Below, one piece after another: positions 1 to 8,801 of a stretch of 11,634 bases of DNA. Under the pieces are notes generated by a model. The model had not been told where the DNA came from, made no database searches, and saw only the letters and a program-made list of their open reading frames with translations. Location: positions 1-11,634 of the forward strand of contig JACXUN010000020.1 of assembly GCA_014763905.1 (NCBI GenBank), given 5' to 3'. Position 1 is the stretch's first letter. Every line of letters begins with the position of its first letter. The position numbers and the translations under genes were made by a program. Origin of the DNA: Campylobacterales bacterium (GTDB lineage: Bacteria; Campylobacterota; Campylobacteria; Campylobacterales; Sulfurovaceae).

Positions 1-2
1 TT

Positions 3-158
3 GCAATCTCATTACCCAATCCGCTTGATTGTGGCTCATTCTGTAAGTGTGATTGGGGTCAACCGAATTACTTTCAATGTCCGGAGGGTTTACACTTTAA
101 TGCCGAGTTACAAATTTGTGATTGGCCTGCTAATGCTGGATGTGAACCAAAAAAGTGA
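3..158 (+). CDS. C-terminal part of a peritrophin-A (CBM14) chitin-binding protein, 5' end outside window
   Basis: An open frame runs from the window edge to TGA at 156-158 and gives 51 residues with the pattern of a CBM14 (peritrophin-A, chitin-binding type 2) module. Seen directly: a DCGSFCKCDWGQP segment, then QCPEGLHFN, then ICDWP and a final AGC, with six cysteines in all. In the family, the Cys-rich module folds with three disulfides and binds chitin, and CPxGLxFN plus CDWP are its hallmark strings. The first family cysteine would lie upstream of the window, and the Cys in FCKC is an extra one where Tyr is usual. The protein ends seven residues after the CDWP motif, so the module is C-terminal. 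A disulfide-rich protein of this kind should be secreted, but its signal peptide is not visible. CBM14 is mainly an animal and viral module, so a bacterial copy is notable. The next gene downstream is a polysaccharide deacetylase. The family call is fairly sure; the role is not. Confidence 0.75.
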   Translation, partial: AISLPNPLDCGSFCKCDWGQPNYFQCPEGLHFNAELQICDWPANAGCEPKK

Positions 159-211
159 TCTATAAGAAAATATGGTTTAGATGAAAAACCATCATATAAC
201 ACCATACACGA

Positions 212-217
212 TATAAT
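212..217 (+). promoter_or_regulatory. Candidate sigma-70 -10 box (TATAAT) for the deacetylase-mltB pair
   Basis: A perfect TATAAT lies 24 bases before the ATG at 242, within an AT-rich stretch. No convincing -35 box is present. Campylobacterota RpoD promoters typically lack a conserved -35 box and depend on an AT-rich upstream region. Transcription would start near 224, leaving a leader of about 18 bases that includes the AGGAGG ribosome site at 231-236. The call rests on sequence match alone. Confidence 0.4.
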
Positions 218-241
218 AACATCAATCATAAGGAGGCTATT

Positions 242-1207
242 ATGTCCAAACAACTCAAAATTCCCCTACTGCTCATTCTCTATTTTGCTACCACCTTCTG
301 GCTCTATGCTGATGCACATATCTTTGTCTATCACCGTTTCGGAGACAGTCGTCACCCTTCGACCAATACCTCACTGCAAGAGCTGCGTAATGAGTTCAAC
401 TACTTCAAGAAAAACGGCTATCAAGTGGTCAAATTGGAGACCTTGGTCGATGCTCTCAAAAAGGGAGAGGAGATTCCCGACAATTGGGTCGTCTTGACCA
501 TTGATGATAACTTCAAAACCTTCTATACCAACGGATTGCCAATTTTCAAAGAGTTTGGGTATCCCTTTACCGTGTTTGTCTATCTCGAAGCGACCGAGAA
601 AAAGTATCCCGACTATACCACTTTTGCTCAATTGCGTGAGATATCTAAGTATGGTTCCTTGGGGTACCACTCTTACGGTCACGCCCATATGACGACCATG
701 AGTGATGAACAGATACACCAAGATTTCAAAAAAGGGTTGGAACTCTTTAAAACCGAGTTGGGCATTACCCCTAAATATTTCGTTTATCCCTACGGAGAAT
801 ATGATGAAAACTTAGCCAAAATTAGCAAAGAGTATGGATTTGAAGCGGTTCTCAACCAAAACATGGGAGCCGTCACCAAAGGAAGCGACATCTTTGATCT
901 CGACCGATCGGCACTGGTCGGCAATGCTAAGCTTAAAACCTATCTTGATTTTGATGAATTACAAGAGGTGGAGTTCCTCGAACCAACCATCTATCCCAAA
1001 GATCGCCGACTCACACAGGTCAAAGCCAAAGTCAACCCCCAAGCGACCAAAGCAGTCGTCTATATCAGCGGTCACGGATGGCACCCGGTCAAGGTCAAAG
1101 AGGGGATAATCGATTATAAAACCTCAATCAAACTGACCGATAAACGGATACGAGTCGGGATTATGGTGGGTACAAAGCTGAAGGTAAAAGTCTTTAGAGC
1201 AGAATAA
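242..1207 (+). CDS. Secreted CE4-family polysaccharide deacetylase
   Basis: This 321-residue protein should remove N-acetyl (or O-acetyl) groups from a cell-envelope or extracellular polysaccharide. Residues 1-25 look like a signal peptide, with a hydrophobic core and an Ala-Asp-Ala site at 23-25, so it acts outside the cytoplasm. The NodB/CE4 fold covers about 27-235. Its motifs are present: TIDD at 86-89 (D88 candidate base, D89 metal ligand), HSYGH at 143-147 (H143 and H147 metal ligands), and FVYPYG at 180-185, which lines the active-site groove. The family's TFDDG is altered to TIDDN, but the Asp-His-His metal triad is intact. Residues 250-321 form an extra, probably beta-rich C-terminal segment that I cannot name. 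The start is supported by AAGGAGG ending five bases before the ATG. The lytic transglycosylase gene follows after 15 bases, so the two are probably cotranscribed. Chitin, peptidoglycan and exopolysaccharide are all possible substrates; the adjacent chitin-binding gene hints at chitin but does not prove it. Confidence 0.88.
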   Translation: MSKQLKIPLLLILYFATTFWLYADAHIFVYHRFGDSRHPSTNTSLQELRNEFNYFKKNGYQVVKLETLVDALKKGEEIPDNWVVLTIDDNFKTFYTNGLPIFKEFGYPFTVFVYLEATEKKYPDYTTFAQLREISKYGSLGYHSYGHAHMTTMSDEQIHQDFKKGLELFKTELGITPKYFVYPYGEYDENLAKISKEYGFEAVLNQNMGAVTKGSDIFDLDRSALVGNAKLKTYLDFDELQEVEFLEPTIYPKDRRLTQVKAKVNPQATKAVVYISGHGWHPVKVKEGIIDYKTSIKLTDKRIRVGIMVGTKLKVKVFRAE

Positions 1208-1222
1208 CCAAGGAGGTTTCGT

Positions 1223-2416
1223 ATGAAAACAAAATTGATCATCTTTATCTTACTGTTGCTGTTTATTACATCCAGCTTTGCCCAAGAGTGTACCAATACT
1301 TTGCCATTTAACACATGGCTGGAGCAGTTTAAACAGGATGCCACTGCTCAGGGCATTAGCCCCAATACGGTCAATGCAACCCTAAACGGGGTACGATACG
1401 ATGCATCAATTATCAAACGCGACCGTCGGCAGGTTCAGTTTTCCCAAAACTTTTCGACTTTTTTGGGCAAAGTAATCTCTGCCTATCGTATTCAAAAAGG
1501 ACAGAAATTAATACTGCAGCACGCCAAGCTCTTGCAAGATATCGAGAATCGTTTCGGCGTTCCGAGATCGGTTCTGGTTGCCTTTTGGGGGCTGGAGAGT
1601 GATTTTGGTCAAAATATGGGAAATGAAAATACGATCCGTTCCCTCGCAACCCTGGCGTATGATTGCCGACGTACAGAGAAGTTTCGAGGAGAGTTGCTGG
1701 CAGCTTTGCGTCTGATCGATCAGGGCGATCTCACCGCTAGAGAGATGCGGGGAGCGTGGGCAGGAGAGATTGGACAGACACAGTTTCTCCCCAGCTACTA
1801 TCTACAGTATGCGGTTGATTTTGACGGAGATGGCAAACGCAATCTCATCCGAAGCACCGCCGATGCGTTAGCCTCCACCGCCAATTATCTCAAACAATTA
1901 GGATGGCGGAGCGGTGAACCGTGGCTGGAGGAGGTGGTTCTCCCGTCCAATCTACCGTGGGAACAGTCAGGACTCGAACAGAGCTATCCGATCTCCTACT
2001 GGGCAAGTCTGGGTCTCAGACGGGCAGACAATCTACCGCTTGGCGGGAGTTTATATGCCTCACTCCTCCTACCGATGGGCAAAGACGGAGCGGCATTTCT
2101 CGTCTATCATAATTTTAAAAATGCCTATCTTATCTGGAATGAGTCGCTACTCTACTCGACTACGGCAGCCTATTTCGCCACACGTTTATCCGGAGCCAAA
2201 CCGATGCAGCCTAATCGAGCGAAAATTGCATCACTGACATTCGCACAGGTCAAAACGCTACAGCAGCGATTGGTTCAACGCGGATACAATGTGGGCAATG
2301 TCGACGGTATTATCGGGGAAAATACACGAATTGCCGTGAAGCAGATACAGCGGCAGCTTGGGATGCCTATGGACGGTTATCCGACCGTTGAACTGCTACA
2401 GTGGCTTCAAAAGTAA
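1223..2416 (+). CDS. MltB-like lytic murein transglycosylase with C-terminal peptidoglycan-binding domain
   Basis: This 397-residue periplasmic enzyme should cleave the MurNAc-GlcNAc bond of peptidoglycan and leave 1,6-anhydro-MurNAc ends. Residues 1-20 are a signal peptide with a likely cut after SFA. No lipobox precedes C23, so it is probably soluble, unlike lipoprotein MltB of E. coli. The SLT_2 (MltB) domain covers about 28-325. The catalytic Glu is E125 in FWGLESDFG. GEIGQTQFLPS at 181-191 is the family's substrate-groove motif. VDFDGDGKRNL at 198-208 resembles the EF-hand-like calcium loop of Slt35. Residues about 338-395 form a PG_binding_1 domain with RLVQRGY and VDGIIGENT. The start has AAGGAGG six bases upstream. 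It sits 15 bases after the deacetylase gene and probably shares its transcript. Deacetylated glycan can change sensitivity to such enzymes, so the pair may act together; that is inference. The 3' end converges on the dioxygenase gene with only 22 bases between stops and no clear terminator. Confidence 0.93.
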   Translation: MKTKLIIFILLLLFITSSFAQECTNTLPFNTWLEQFKQDATAQGISPNTVNATLNGVRYDASIIKRDRRQVQFSQNFSTFLGKVISAYRIQKGQKLILQHAKLLQDIENRFGVPRSVLVAFWGLESDFGQNMGNENTIRSLATLAYDCRRTEKFRGELLAALRLIDQGDLTAREMRGAWAGEIGQTQFLPSYYLQYAVDFDGDGKRNLIRSTADALASTANYLKQLGWRSGEPWLEEVVLPSNLPWEQSGLEQSYPISYWASLGLRRADNLPLGGSLYASLLLPMGKDGAAFLVYHNFKNAYLIWNESLLYSTTAAYFATRLSGAKPMQPNRAKIASLTFAQVKTLQQRLVQRGYNVGNVDGIIGENTRIAVKQIQRQLGMPMDGYPTVELLQWLQK

Positions 2417-2438
2417 CGTTGTGCGGGCAGGAGTCCCA

Positions 2439-3149
2439 TTACAAGGCATTATGCCACTGGACAATGGTCAAGCGATATCCTGATTTGACCACTTTGACCT
2501 CATGGCTGAAAAAGGGGTTGCTCAAAAAGACCAGCATATCTCCCGCTTTGGGGCAGAGTGTTACTTGATTTCCCTCTGAATCATAGAGATAGTTAAACAG
2601 CAGCTCTCCCCCTTCAAACCCCTCACCATCATGAGAAATGTGTGAAGTTCCAAACAGTACCGTCGTGATCTTTCGTTCCGGAGCGACGCAGTTAAATCCC
2701 ACCGTATTGCCTTCTTTGTCTACCAATTCACTCGAATCATCGGCGTGTTTGATATAAAAATCTCCCGCATAATAGGAGAGTACCTGTGGCGGTGTCCCGT
2801 TGGTCAGTCCCATGGCATAGAAGTTTTCAATCATCGGTTGATGCTCCAAAAAACGCTCTCGGTAATATTCCTCTAAACACTCCGGCAATTTGGAGAGAGA
2901 GGTTTTGCGTATCTCCTTATCGATGCTGGGAACCACGACACTGTTGAGCAGGGTACTTTTGATCTGGGCTTGCACTTCATCCTGCTGCTCTTGGATCGCA
3001 TGGGTGATCGTCGCCATCTCCTGCGGATTGAAAAAGTTTTCGATAATAAGATACGGGTAGGGATAATAAGGATTGGGCAAAAGGCGATTTTCAATCTCAC
3101 ACGTCGCCAAAAAGTCATCACAAAAGACTTCATCACTGATCTGAATCAA
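2439..3149 (-). CDS. 2-oxoglutarate/Fe(II)-dependent dioxygenase (prolyl 4-hydroxylase-like fold)
   Basis: This 236-residue cytoplasmic protein has the layout of a 2OG-Fe(II) oxygenase. The likely iron ligands are H135 and D137 in KHADD (HxD) and H216 in FFSHEV. R226 in GYRLTIVQW is placed to bind the 2-oxoglutarate carboxylate. FEGGEL at 178-183 and PKAGDMLVF at 200-208 are typical of the prolyl-4-hydroxylase-like branch. Such enzymes hydroxylate protein side chains or small molecules using O2; the substrate here is not evident. The start is TTG: an AGAGGAG ribosome site lies five bases upstream, an in-frame stop lies eight codons before the TTG, and no ATG lies between. The first downstream ATG (residue 45) would cut into the fold. 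The gene stands alone, divergent from the thiamine operon and convergent with the transglycosylase gene. No signal peptide or membrane segment is seen. The family call is good; the function is unknown. Confidence 0.8.
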   Translation of the reverse strand: MIQISDEVFCDDFLATCEIENRLLPNPYYPYPYLIIENFFNPQEMATITHAIQEQQDEVQAQIKSTLLNSVVVPSIDKEIRKTSLSKLPECLEEYYRERFLEHQPMIENFYAMGLTNGTPPQVLSYYAGDFYIKHADDSSELVDKEGNTVGFNCVAPERKITTVLFGTSHISHDGEGFEGGELLFNYLYDSEGNQVTLCPKAGDMLVFLSNPFFSHEVKVVKSGYRLTIVQWHNAL

Positions 3150-3268
3150 ACAGACTCCTCTGAATAGAATCTGCTATTTTACACCCAAGTTTCATAAAGT
3201 AAGGCTCTTTTTATGCAGTTGATCGATTTAATAACTTTTTTTTGCCAAATCAGACCATTTAAGTCTTT

Positions 3269-3274
3269 TATTAT
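3269..3274 (+). promoter_or_regulatory. Candidate -10 box (TATTAT) for the thiamine operon
   Basis: TATTAT lies in a T-rich stretch about 25 bases before the riboswitch P1 helix, so transcription would start near 3281. A TTGCCA at 3242-3247 resembles a -35 box, but its 21-base spacing is too long to count. The call is weak and rests mainly on position, just ahead of the aptamer. The stretch 3150-3268 otherwise holds only the ribosome site of the divergent dioxygenase gene and AT-rich sequence without recognisable content. Confidence 0.3.
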
Positions 3275-3298
3275 TTTTCTTGTGTTAAAACTCTCTTG

Positions 3299-5402
<2,104 letters not shown>

Positions 5403-5418
5403 GGTCGATTTATCGACC
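5403..5418 (+). other. Short perfect hairpin just after the thiC stop codon
   Basis: GGTCGA (5403-5408), loop TTTA, TCGACC (5413-5418) form a perfect six-pair stem that can extend to seven. It begins at the base after the thiC TAG. An A-rich run follows, not a T run, so it is not a standard terminator on the + strand. It may protect the thiC 3' end, mark a processing point, or lower the expression of thiOSG relative to thiC. The structure is clear; the role is inferred. Confidence 0.5.
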
Positions 5419-5457
5419 AAAAATCAGGAATGGGAAAAACACAAAAAGGGAAAACAG

Positions 5458-6498
5458 ATGAACATAGGAATTGCAGGAGCTGGATTAATCGGACGGGTAC
5501 TGGCTCTCAATCTATTACAAAAAGGTGGGTACCATATTACCCTATTTGACAGCGACACTGCATACGGCGAAGAGCCGGCGGGGATTACGGCAGCAGGAAT
5601 GTTAGCCGTGTTTGCCGAATTGGAGAGTGCGGAGTCGATTATTTTTGATATCGGACAGCGTTCGATTGAGCTTTGGCCGGGTATTTTGGATCAGCTTAGG
5701 ATATCTGAGAGTTTTCAGCAGGAGGGGAGCATTATTACCGCCCATCCGCAAGATGTGACAGAACTTGATCACTTTATTGCTTCGCTGCAAGCCAAAGTGC
5801 CGGAAGCTGCCAAAATCGAGATGTTGAACCGTGAACAGATTGCGGCACTCGAACCCGATCTCGATCAGCACCACAAAGGGTTTTACCTCCCGCATGAGGG
5901 GCAGGTGGATGCTCAGGTCTTTATGAAAACTTCGGCAGATTATCTCTTGGCACACCCCGATGTCACGTGGCATGAAGGGATTCGCGTTGATCGGCTTGAA
6001 ACAGGAACATTGGTAGTCGCAGAAGAACAGTATCACTACGACTGGGTCTTCGACTGCCGTGGATTGGGAGCTCAGGTCGAGATGCCCGATCTACGGGGAG
6101 TACGCGGCGAGGTCTTTTGGTTGGAAACACCGGAAGTGAAGATCACCCGACCGACACGGATGCTCCACCCGCGGTACAAAATCTACATCGTTCCGCGACC
6201 CCATAACCGGTACATTATCGGAGCCACCGAGATAGAAAGTGAGGACAAAAGCCCGATGTCGGTACGCTCCAGCCTAGAATTACTCTCGGCAGTTTATAGT
6301 ATGCACTCGGGATTTGCCGAAGCTCGAATACTCAAGACCACGACCAACTGCCGACCGGCGTTTAAAGATAATCTGCCGCGGATTGAGCAGGGAGAGAAGA
6401 TCACCCGTATCAACGGACTCTATCGGCACGGGTATCTGATGGCTCCTGCCATTGTCGAACAGGCGTTAAATGAAGGGATTAGAAGGAAAAAGAGATGA
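5458..6498 (+). CDS. thiO: Glycine oxidase ThiO-like FAD-dependent oxidoreductase
   Basis: ThiO is a flavoenzyme of the D-amino-acid oxidase family. It oxidises glycine to dehydroglycine (iminoglycine) with O2, supplying the thiazole carbon-nitrogen unit in aerobic thiamine synthesis. The 346-residue length fits. The N-terminal Rossmann motif GAGLIG (G7, G9, G12) is followed by the acidic strand end D31 (LFDSD) and AGITAAGMLA (41-50). GLYRHGYLMAPA at 320-331 matches the C-terminal FAD/substrate motif typical of ThiO. The start at 5458 is chosen because AAAGGG lies seven bases upstream and the Rossmann strand begins at once. An in-frame ATG at 5380 overlaps thiC and would add 26 unrelated residues. 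The stop overlaps the thiS start by four bases (ATGA), implying translational coupling. The operon position next to thiS and thiG makes ThiO more likely than another amine oxidase. Confidence 0.9.
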   Translation: MNIGIAGAGLIGRVLALNLLQKGGYHITLFDSDTAYGEEPAGITAAGMLAVFAELESAESIIFDIGQRSIELWPGILDQLRISESFQQEGSIITAHPQDVTELDHFIASLQAKVPEAAKIEMLNREQIAALEPDLDQHHKGFYLPHEGQVDAQVFMKTSADYLLAHPDVTWHEGIRVDRLETGTLVVAEEQYHYDWVFDCRGLGAQVEMPDLRGVRGEVFWLETPEVKITRPTRMLHPRYKIYIVPRPHNRYIIGATEIESEDKSPMSVRSSLELLSAVYSMHSGFAEARILKTTTNCRPAFKDNLPRIEQGEKITRINGLYRHGYLMAPAIVEQALNEGIRRKKR

Positions 6499-6698
6499 TA
6501 ACAGTCAGCATCAATGGAGAACGCAAAGAGATTAAAGAGGGCTTGAATATTAAGGAACTGATCAAAGCACTGGGCTATACTACCTCAGGTTTTGCAATCG
6601 CAATCAATACCACTTTTGTACCGATCGCCAAGTATTTGGAAACTATTATCAAAGCAGGAGATGAGATCGATATCTTGGCTCCTGTTCAAGGAGGATAA
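6495..6698 (+). CDS. thiS: Sulfur carrier protein ThiS
   Basis: This 67-residue ubiquitin-like protein carries the sulfur for the thiazole ring as a C-terminal thiocarboxylate. It ends in LAPVQGG, with the Gly66-Gly67 tail that ThiF adenylates and ThiG uses. [15 protein letters not shown] and [11 protein letters not shown] fit the family's beta-grasp core. Its ATG overlaps the thiO stop (ATGA), with GAAGGA eight bases upstream inside thiO. Its last codons, CAA GGA GGA, double as the ribosome site of thiG. No thiF lies in the window, so the activating enzyme must be encoded elsewhere. Confidence 0.96.
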   Translation: MITVSINGERKEIKEGLNIKELIKALGYTTSGFAIAINTTFVPIAKYLETIIKAGDEIDILAPVQGG

Positions 6699-6699
6699 G

Positions 6700-7512
6700 A
6701 TGACATTAACAGTGAACAATCCCAACAACATATGGGAGATCGGAGGCAAAACCCTCAATAGCCGACTCCTAATCGGTTCAGCCCTCTATCCCTCTCCGGC
6801 TCATATGGAGGAGGCGATTCGGGCTTCGGAAGCAGAGATCGTGACCGTATCCCTGCGTCGCCAATCCGCTAAACAGAATGCGGGGAACAGTTTTTGGAAT
6901 ATTATTAAATCACTCAATGTGCAGGTGCTGCCCAATACCGCAGGATGCCACTCGGCAAAAGAGGCGATCACCACCGCTCAGATGGCACGGGAGGTGTTCG
7001 GCACCCACTGGATCAAACTGGAGGTGATCGGAGATCAGTATAATCTGCAACCCGATCCGTTTGAGACGGTCAAAGCCGCTGAGGTATTGATCAAAGAGGG
7101 ATTTGAGGTGTTTCCCTATACCACCGATGATCTAGTGGTGGCAAAACGGCTAGCCGATGTAGGATGTAAAATTATTATGCCGTGGGGATCAATGATTGGT
7201 TCAGGAAAAGGACTCATGAATCCGATGAATCTCAAAGCGATCCGCCAAGCCTTTCCGGAACTCAAACTGATTATCGATGCGGGCATCGGGAAACCTTCCC
7301 ATGCGGTGCAGGCGATGGAGCTGGGATATGACGGGATTTTACTCAACTCTGCCGTAGCATTGGCACAAGACCCGATCAAAATGGCAGCAGGGTTCAAGTA
7401 TGCCGTGGAAGCGGGGCGATTGGCGTATGAAGCGGGCGTGATGCAGGAGCGTGAGTTTGCTTCACCTTCGACCCCGACGGTGGGGACACCGTTTTGGCAT
7501 CAGTTTAAATAA
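6700..7512 (+). CDS. thiG: Thiazole synthase ThiG
   Basis: ThiG condenses 1-deoxy-D-xylulose 5-phosphate, dehydroglycine and ThiS thiocarboxylate into the thiazole phosphate half of thiamine. It is a 270-residue TIM barrel of normal family length. K107 in [10 protein letters not shown] is the Schiff-base lysine. LPNTAGC (77-83), [11 protein letters not shown] (161-171) and [10 protein letters not shown] (193-202) are the characteristic phosphate-binding and active-site strings. The start at 6700 has AAGGAGG five bases upstream. An in-frame ATG at 6592 lies inside thiS, lacks a ribosome site, and would add 36 residues that are just thiS read in another frame. Its substrate DXP is also the precursor consumed by the isoprenoid pathway that contains IspDF, encoded by the next operon. 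It is the last gene of the thi operon and is followed by a terminator-like hairpin. Confidence 0.97.
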   Translation: MTLTVNNPNNIWEIGGKTLNSRLLIGSALYPSPAHMEEAIRASEAEIVTVSLRRQSAKQNAGNSFWNIIKSLNVQVLPNTAGCHSAKEAITTAQMAREVFGTHWIKLEVIGDQYNLQPDPFETVKAAEVLIKEGFEVFPYTTDDLVVAKRLADVGCKIIMPWGSMIGSGKGLMNPMNLKAIRQAFPELKLIIDAGIGKPSHAVQAMELGYDGILLNSAVALAQDPIKMAAGFKYAVEAGRLAYEAGVMQEREFASPSTPTVGTPFWHQFK

Positions 7513-7527
7513 CTCATACAAATCAAT

Positions 7528-7562
7528 GTCGGGATCAGGGGAACCCGACCTACCCTTTATTC
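7528..7562 (+). terminator. Probable terminator after thiG
   Basis: GTCGGG (7528-7533) pairs with CCCGAC (7544-7549) as a six-pair GC-rich stem with a ten-base loop, 15 bases after the thiG stop. A T-rich but interrupted tract follows (CTTTATTCTCTCTTT from about 7555). The stem is good, but the weak T run keeps confidence moderate. Confidence 0.45.
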
Positions 7563-7606
7563 TCTCTTTAAAAAATAATCTAAATTATTATAACCTCGTG
7601 TAAAAA

Positions 7607-7657
7607 TGTAACGATCTAAAGTGTTACTAAAGCTTACATATGTATAATATCGTTACA
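7607..7657 (+). promoter_or_regulatory. Array of three GTTAC-type boxes at the ispDF promoter, candidate HP1021-type operator
   Basis: TGTAACGAT (7607-7615) and ATCGTTACA (7649-7657) are a perfect nine-base inverted repeat whose centres are 42 bases apart, about four helical turns. Between them lies TGTTACT (7622-7628), which fits the H. pylori HP1021 box as I recall it, TGTT[TA]C[TA]. The two repeat arms read CGTTACA on the appropriate strand, one mismatch from that box. The three copies surround the -10 box at 7643-7648. The second gene of this operon encodes an HP1021-like regulator, so autoregulation is the natural inference. Confidence 0.5.
7643..7648 (+). promoter_or_regulatory. Candidate -10 box (TATAAT) for the ispDF operon
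   Basis: A perfect TATAAT lies between the GTTAC boxes. Transcription would start near 7655, about 25 bases before the preferred GTG start at 7680. It would fall just before the ATG at 7659, which argues against that ATG. There is no convincing -35 box, as is usual in this phylum. Confidence 0.5.
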
Positions 7658-7679
7658 CATGAAAAAGGAAGGATGCAGC

Positions 7680-8801
7680 GTGCAGGATATTACACTAGTA
7701 CTGTTAGGAGCAGGGTCGGCATCACGTTTTAAGCTGCCCCCCAAGAAGCAATGGTTATGGATGGGAAATCAGCCGCTTTGGCTTAAGGTAGCTGATGAAT
7801 TTCAAACAATTTATCCGTTTAAAGATACTATTATTGTGTCATCGGCGGAGGATATTATGAGCATGTCCAATTTCGCTGATTATCGGTTTGTACAAGGGGG
7901 AGCGACACGTCAAGCTTCACTCAAAAATGCACTGGAACAGGTAGCAACACCGTTTGTTTTGGTCTCGGATATCGCCCGATGCTGTCTGGATCACGCCATG
8001 ATCGAACGTGTAATATCAGCAAAAAAGAACAACAGTTGTGTAGTTCCTACACTTAATGTGGTGGACACCCTCTATTATGCGGAGCGTCCGATCGATCGTG
8101 CGGCGACCAAAATCATCCAGACTCCGCAGCTCTCCTGTACCGAGACACTTAAAGTAGCACTTGCAGGGGAGCAGGAGTTTACCGATGACAGCTCCGCGAT
8201 CGCGTCCCAAGGCGGTGCGGTGATCTTCGTCGAGGGATCACCGAAGGCACATAAGCTCACAACGGTGGAAGATTTAGCCAAGCTTCCGTGTCTGGAGCGA
8301 CCGAGTCAGCGGGCATTGACCGGATTTGGGATCGATATTCATGCCTTTGAAACCGGCAAGGAGATGGTACTCTGTGGCATCAAGATCGACTCCCCATTCG
8401 GATTCAAGGCTCATAGTGACGGAGATGTGGCGATCCATGCCGTGATCGATGCCCTTTTAGGTGCAGCGGGATTGGGGGATATCGGGGAGTTCTATCCCGA
8501 TACCTCCAGTGAGTTCAAGGGAGCCGACTCGACGCTTCTGCTGAAGGATACTTTGCAGCGGCTGACCGATCTGGGTTATGTGATCGGGAATGTGGATATG
8601 ACGATTATCGCACAGACTCCGAAATTGATGGATTACAAAAAGCGGATGCGGTTTAATATGGCTAAACTGTTAGGATTGACACCGAACTTGGTCAATATCA
8701 AAGCCACCACGGCAGAGAAACTGGGCTGGATCGGACGAAAAGAGGGCATAGCCGTGGAGGCTGTTGCGACACTATACTATTATGATTGGACGGAACAATG
8801 A
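7680..8801 (+). CDS. ispDF: Bifunctional IspD/IspF of the MEP isoprenoid pathway
   Basis: This fused enzyme carries out two steps of the MEP pathway. IspD makes CDP-methylerythritol from MEP and CTP; IspF cyclises the 2-phosphate to MEcPP. From GTG 7680 it has 373 residues. IspD (about 1-205) shows the nucleotide-binding loop GAGSASRFK to KKQW (10-25) and TDDSSA (168-173). IspF (about 213-373) shows metal ligands D219 and H221 in GIDIHAF and H253 in AHSDGDVAIH, then ALLGAAGLGDIG and the C-terminal ATTAEKLGWIGRKEGI. The fusion is common in Campylobacterota and alphaproteobacteria. GTG 7680 is preferred: AAGGAAGG lies about six bases upstream, the protein then begins directly with the IspD strand, and the likely transcription start (near 7655) leaves no ribosome site for ATG 7659, which would add seven residues. 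The stop overlaps the next start (ATGA). Confidence 0.96.
   Translation: MQDITLVLLGAGSASRFKLPPKKQWLWMGNQPLWLKVADEFQTIYPFKDTIIVSSAEDIMSMSNFADYRFVQGGATRQASLKNALEQVATPFVLVSDIARCCLDHAMIERVISAKKNNSCVVPTLNVVDTLYYAERPIDRAATKIIQTPQLSCTETLKVALAGEQEFTDDSSAIASQGGAVIFVEGSPKAHKLTTVEDLAKLPCLERPSQRALTGFGIDIHAFETGKEMVLCGIKIDSPFGFKAHSDGDVAIHAVIDALLGAAGLGDIGEFYPDTSSEFKGADSTLLLKDTLQRLTDLGYVIGNVDMTIIAQTPKLMDYKKRMRFNMAKLLGLTPNLVNIKATTAEKLGWIGRKEGIAVEAVATLYYYDWTEQ

Noticed and set aside
172..192. Seven-pair hairpin ATGGTTT/AAACCAT between the CBM14 gene and the deacetylase gene
   Set aside because: AT-rich stem with a seven-base loop and no T run after it; could be a weak terminator for the first gene but is not convincing.
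2417..2456. Terminator between the convergent mltB-like and dioxygenase genes
   Set aside because: Only a GGGCAGGAGTCCC-type weak stem and a small GGCA/TGCC stem are present, with no T run on either strand.
6592..6699. Longer thiG from ATG 6592
   Set aside because: Starts inside thiS in another frame; ATG 6700 has a near-perfect ribosome site and gives the family length.
7659..7679. ispDF start at ATG 7659
   Set aside because: It lies only 11 bases after the -10 box and has no ribosome site in the expected transcript; GTG 7680 has AAGGAAGG. It cannot be fully excluded as a near-leaderless start.
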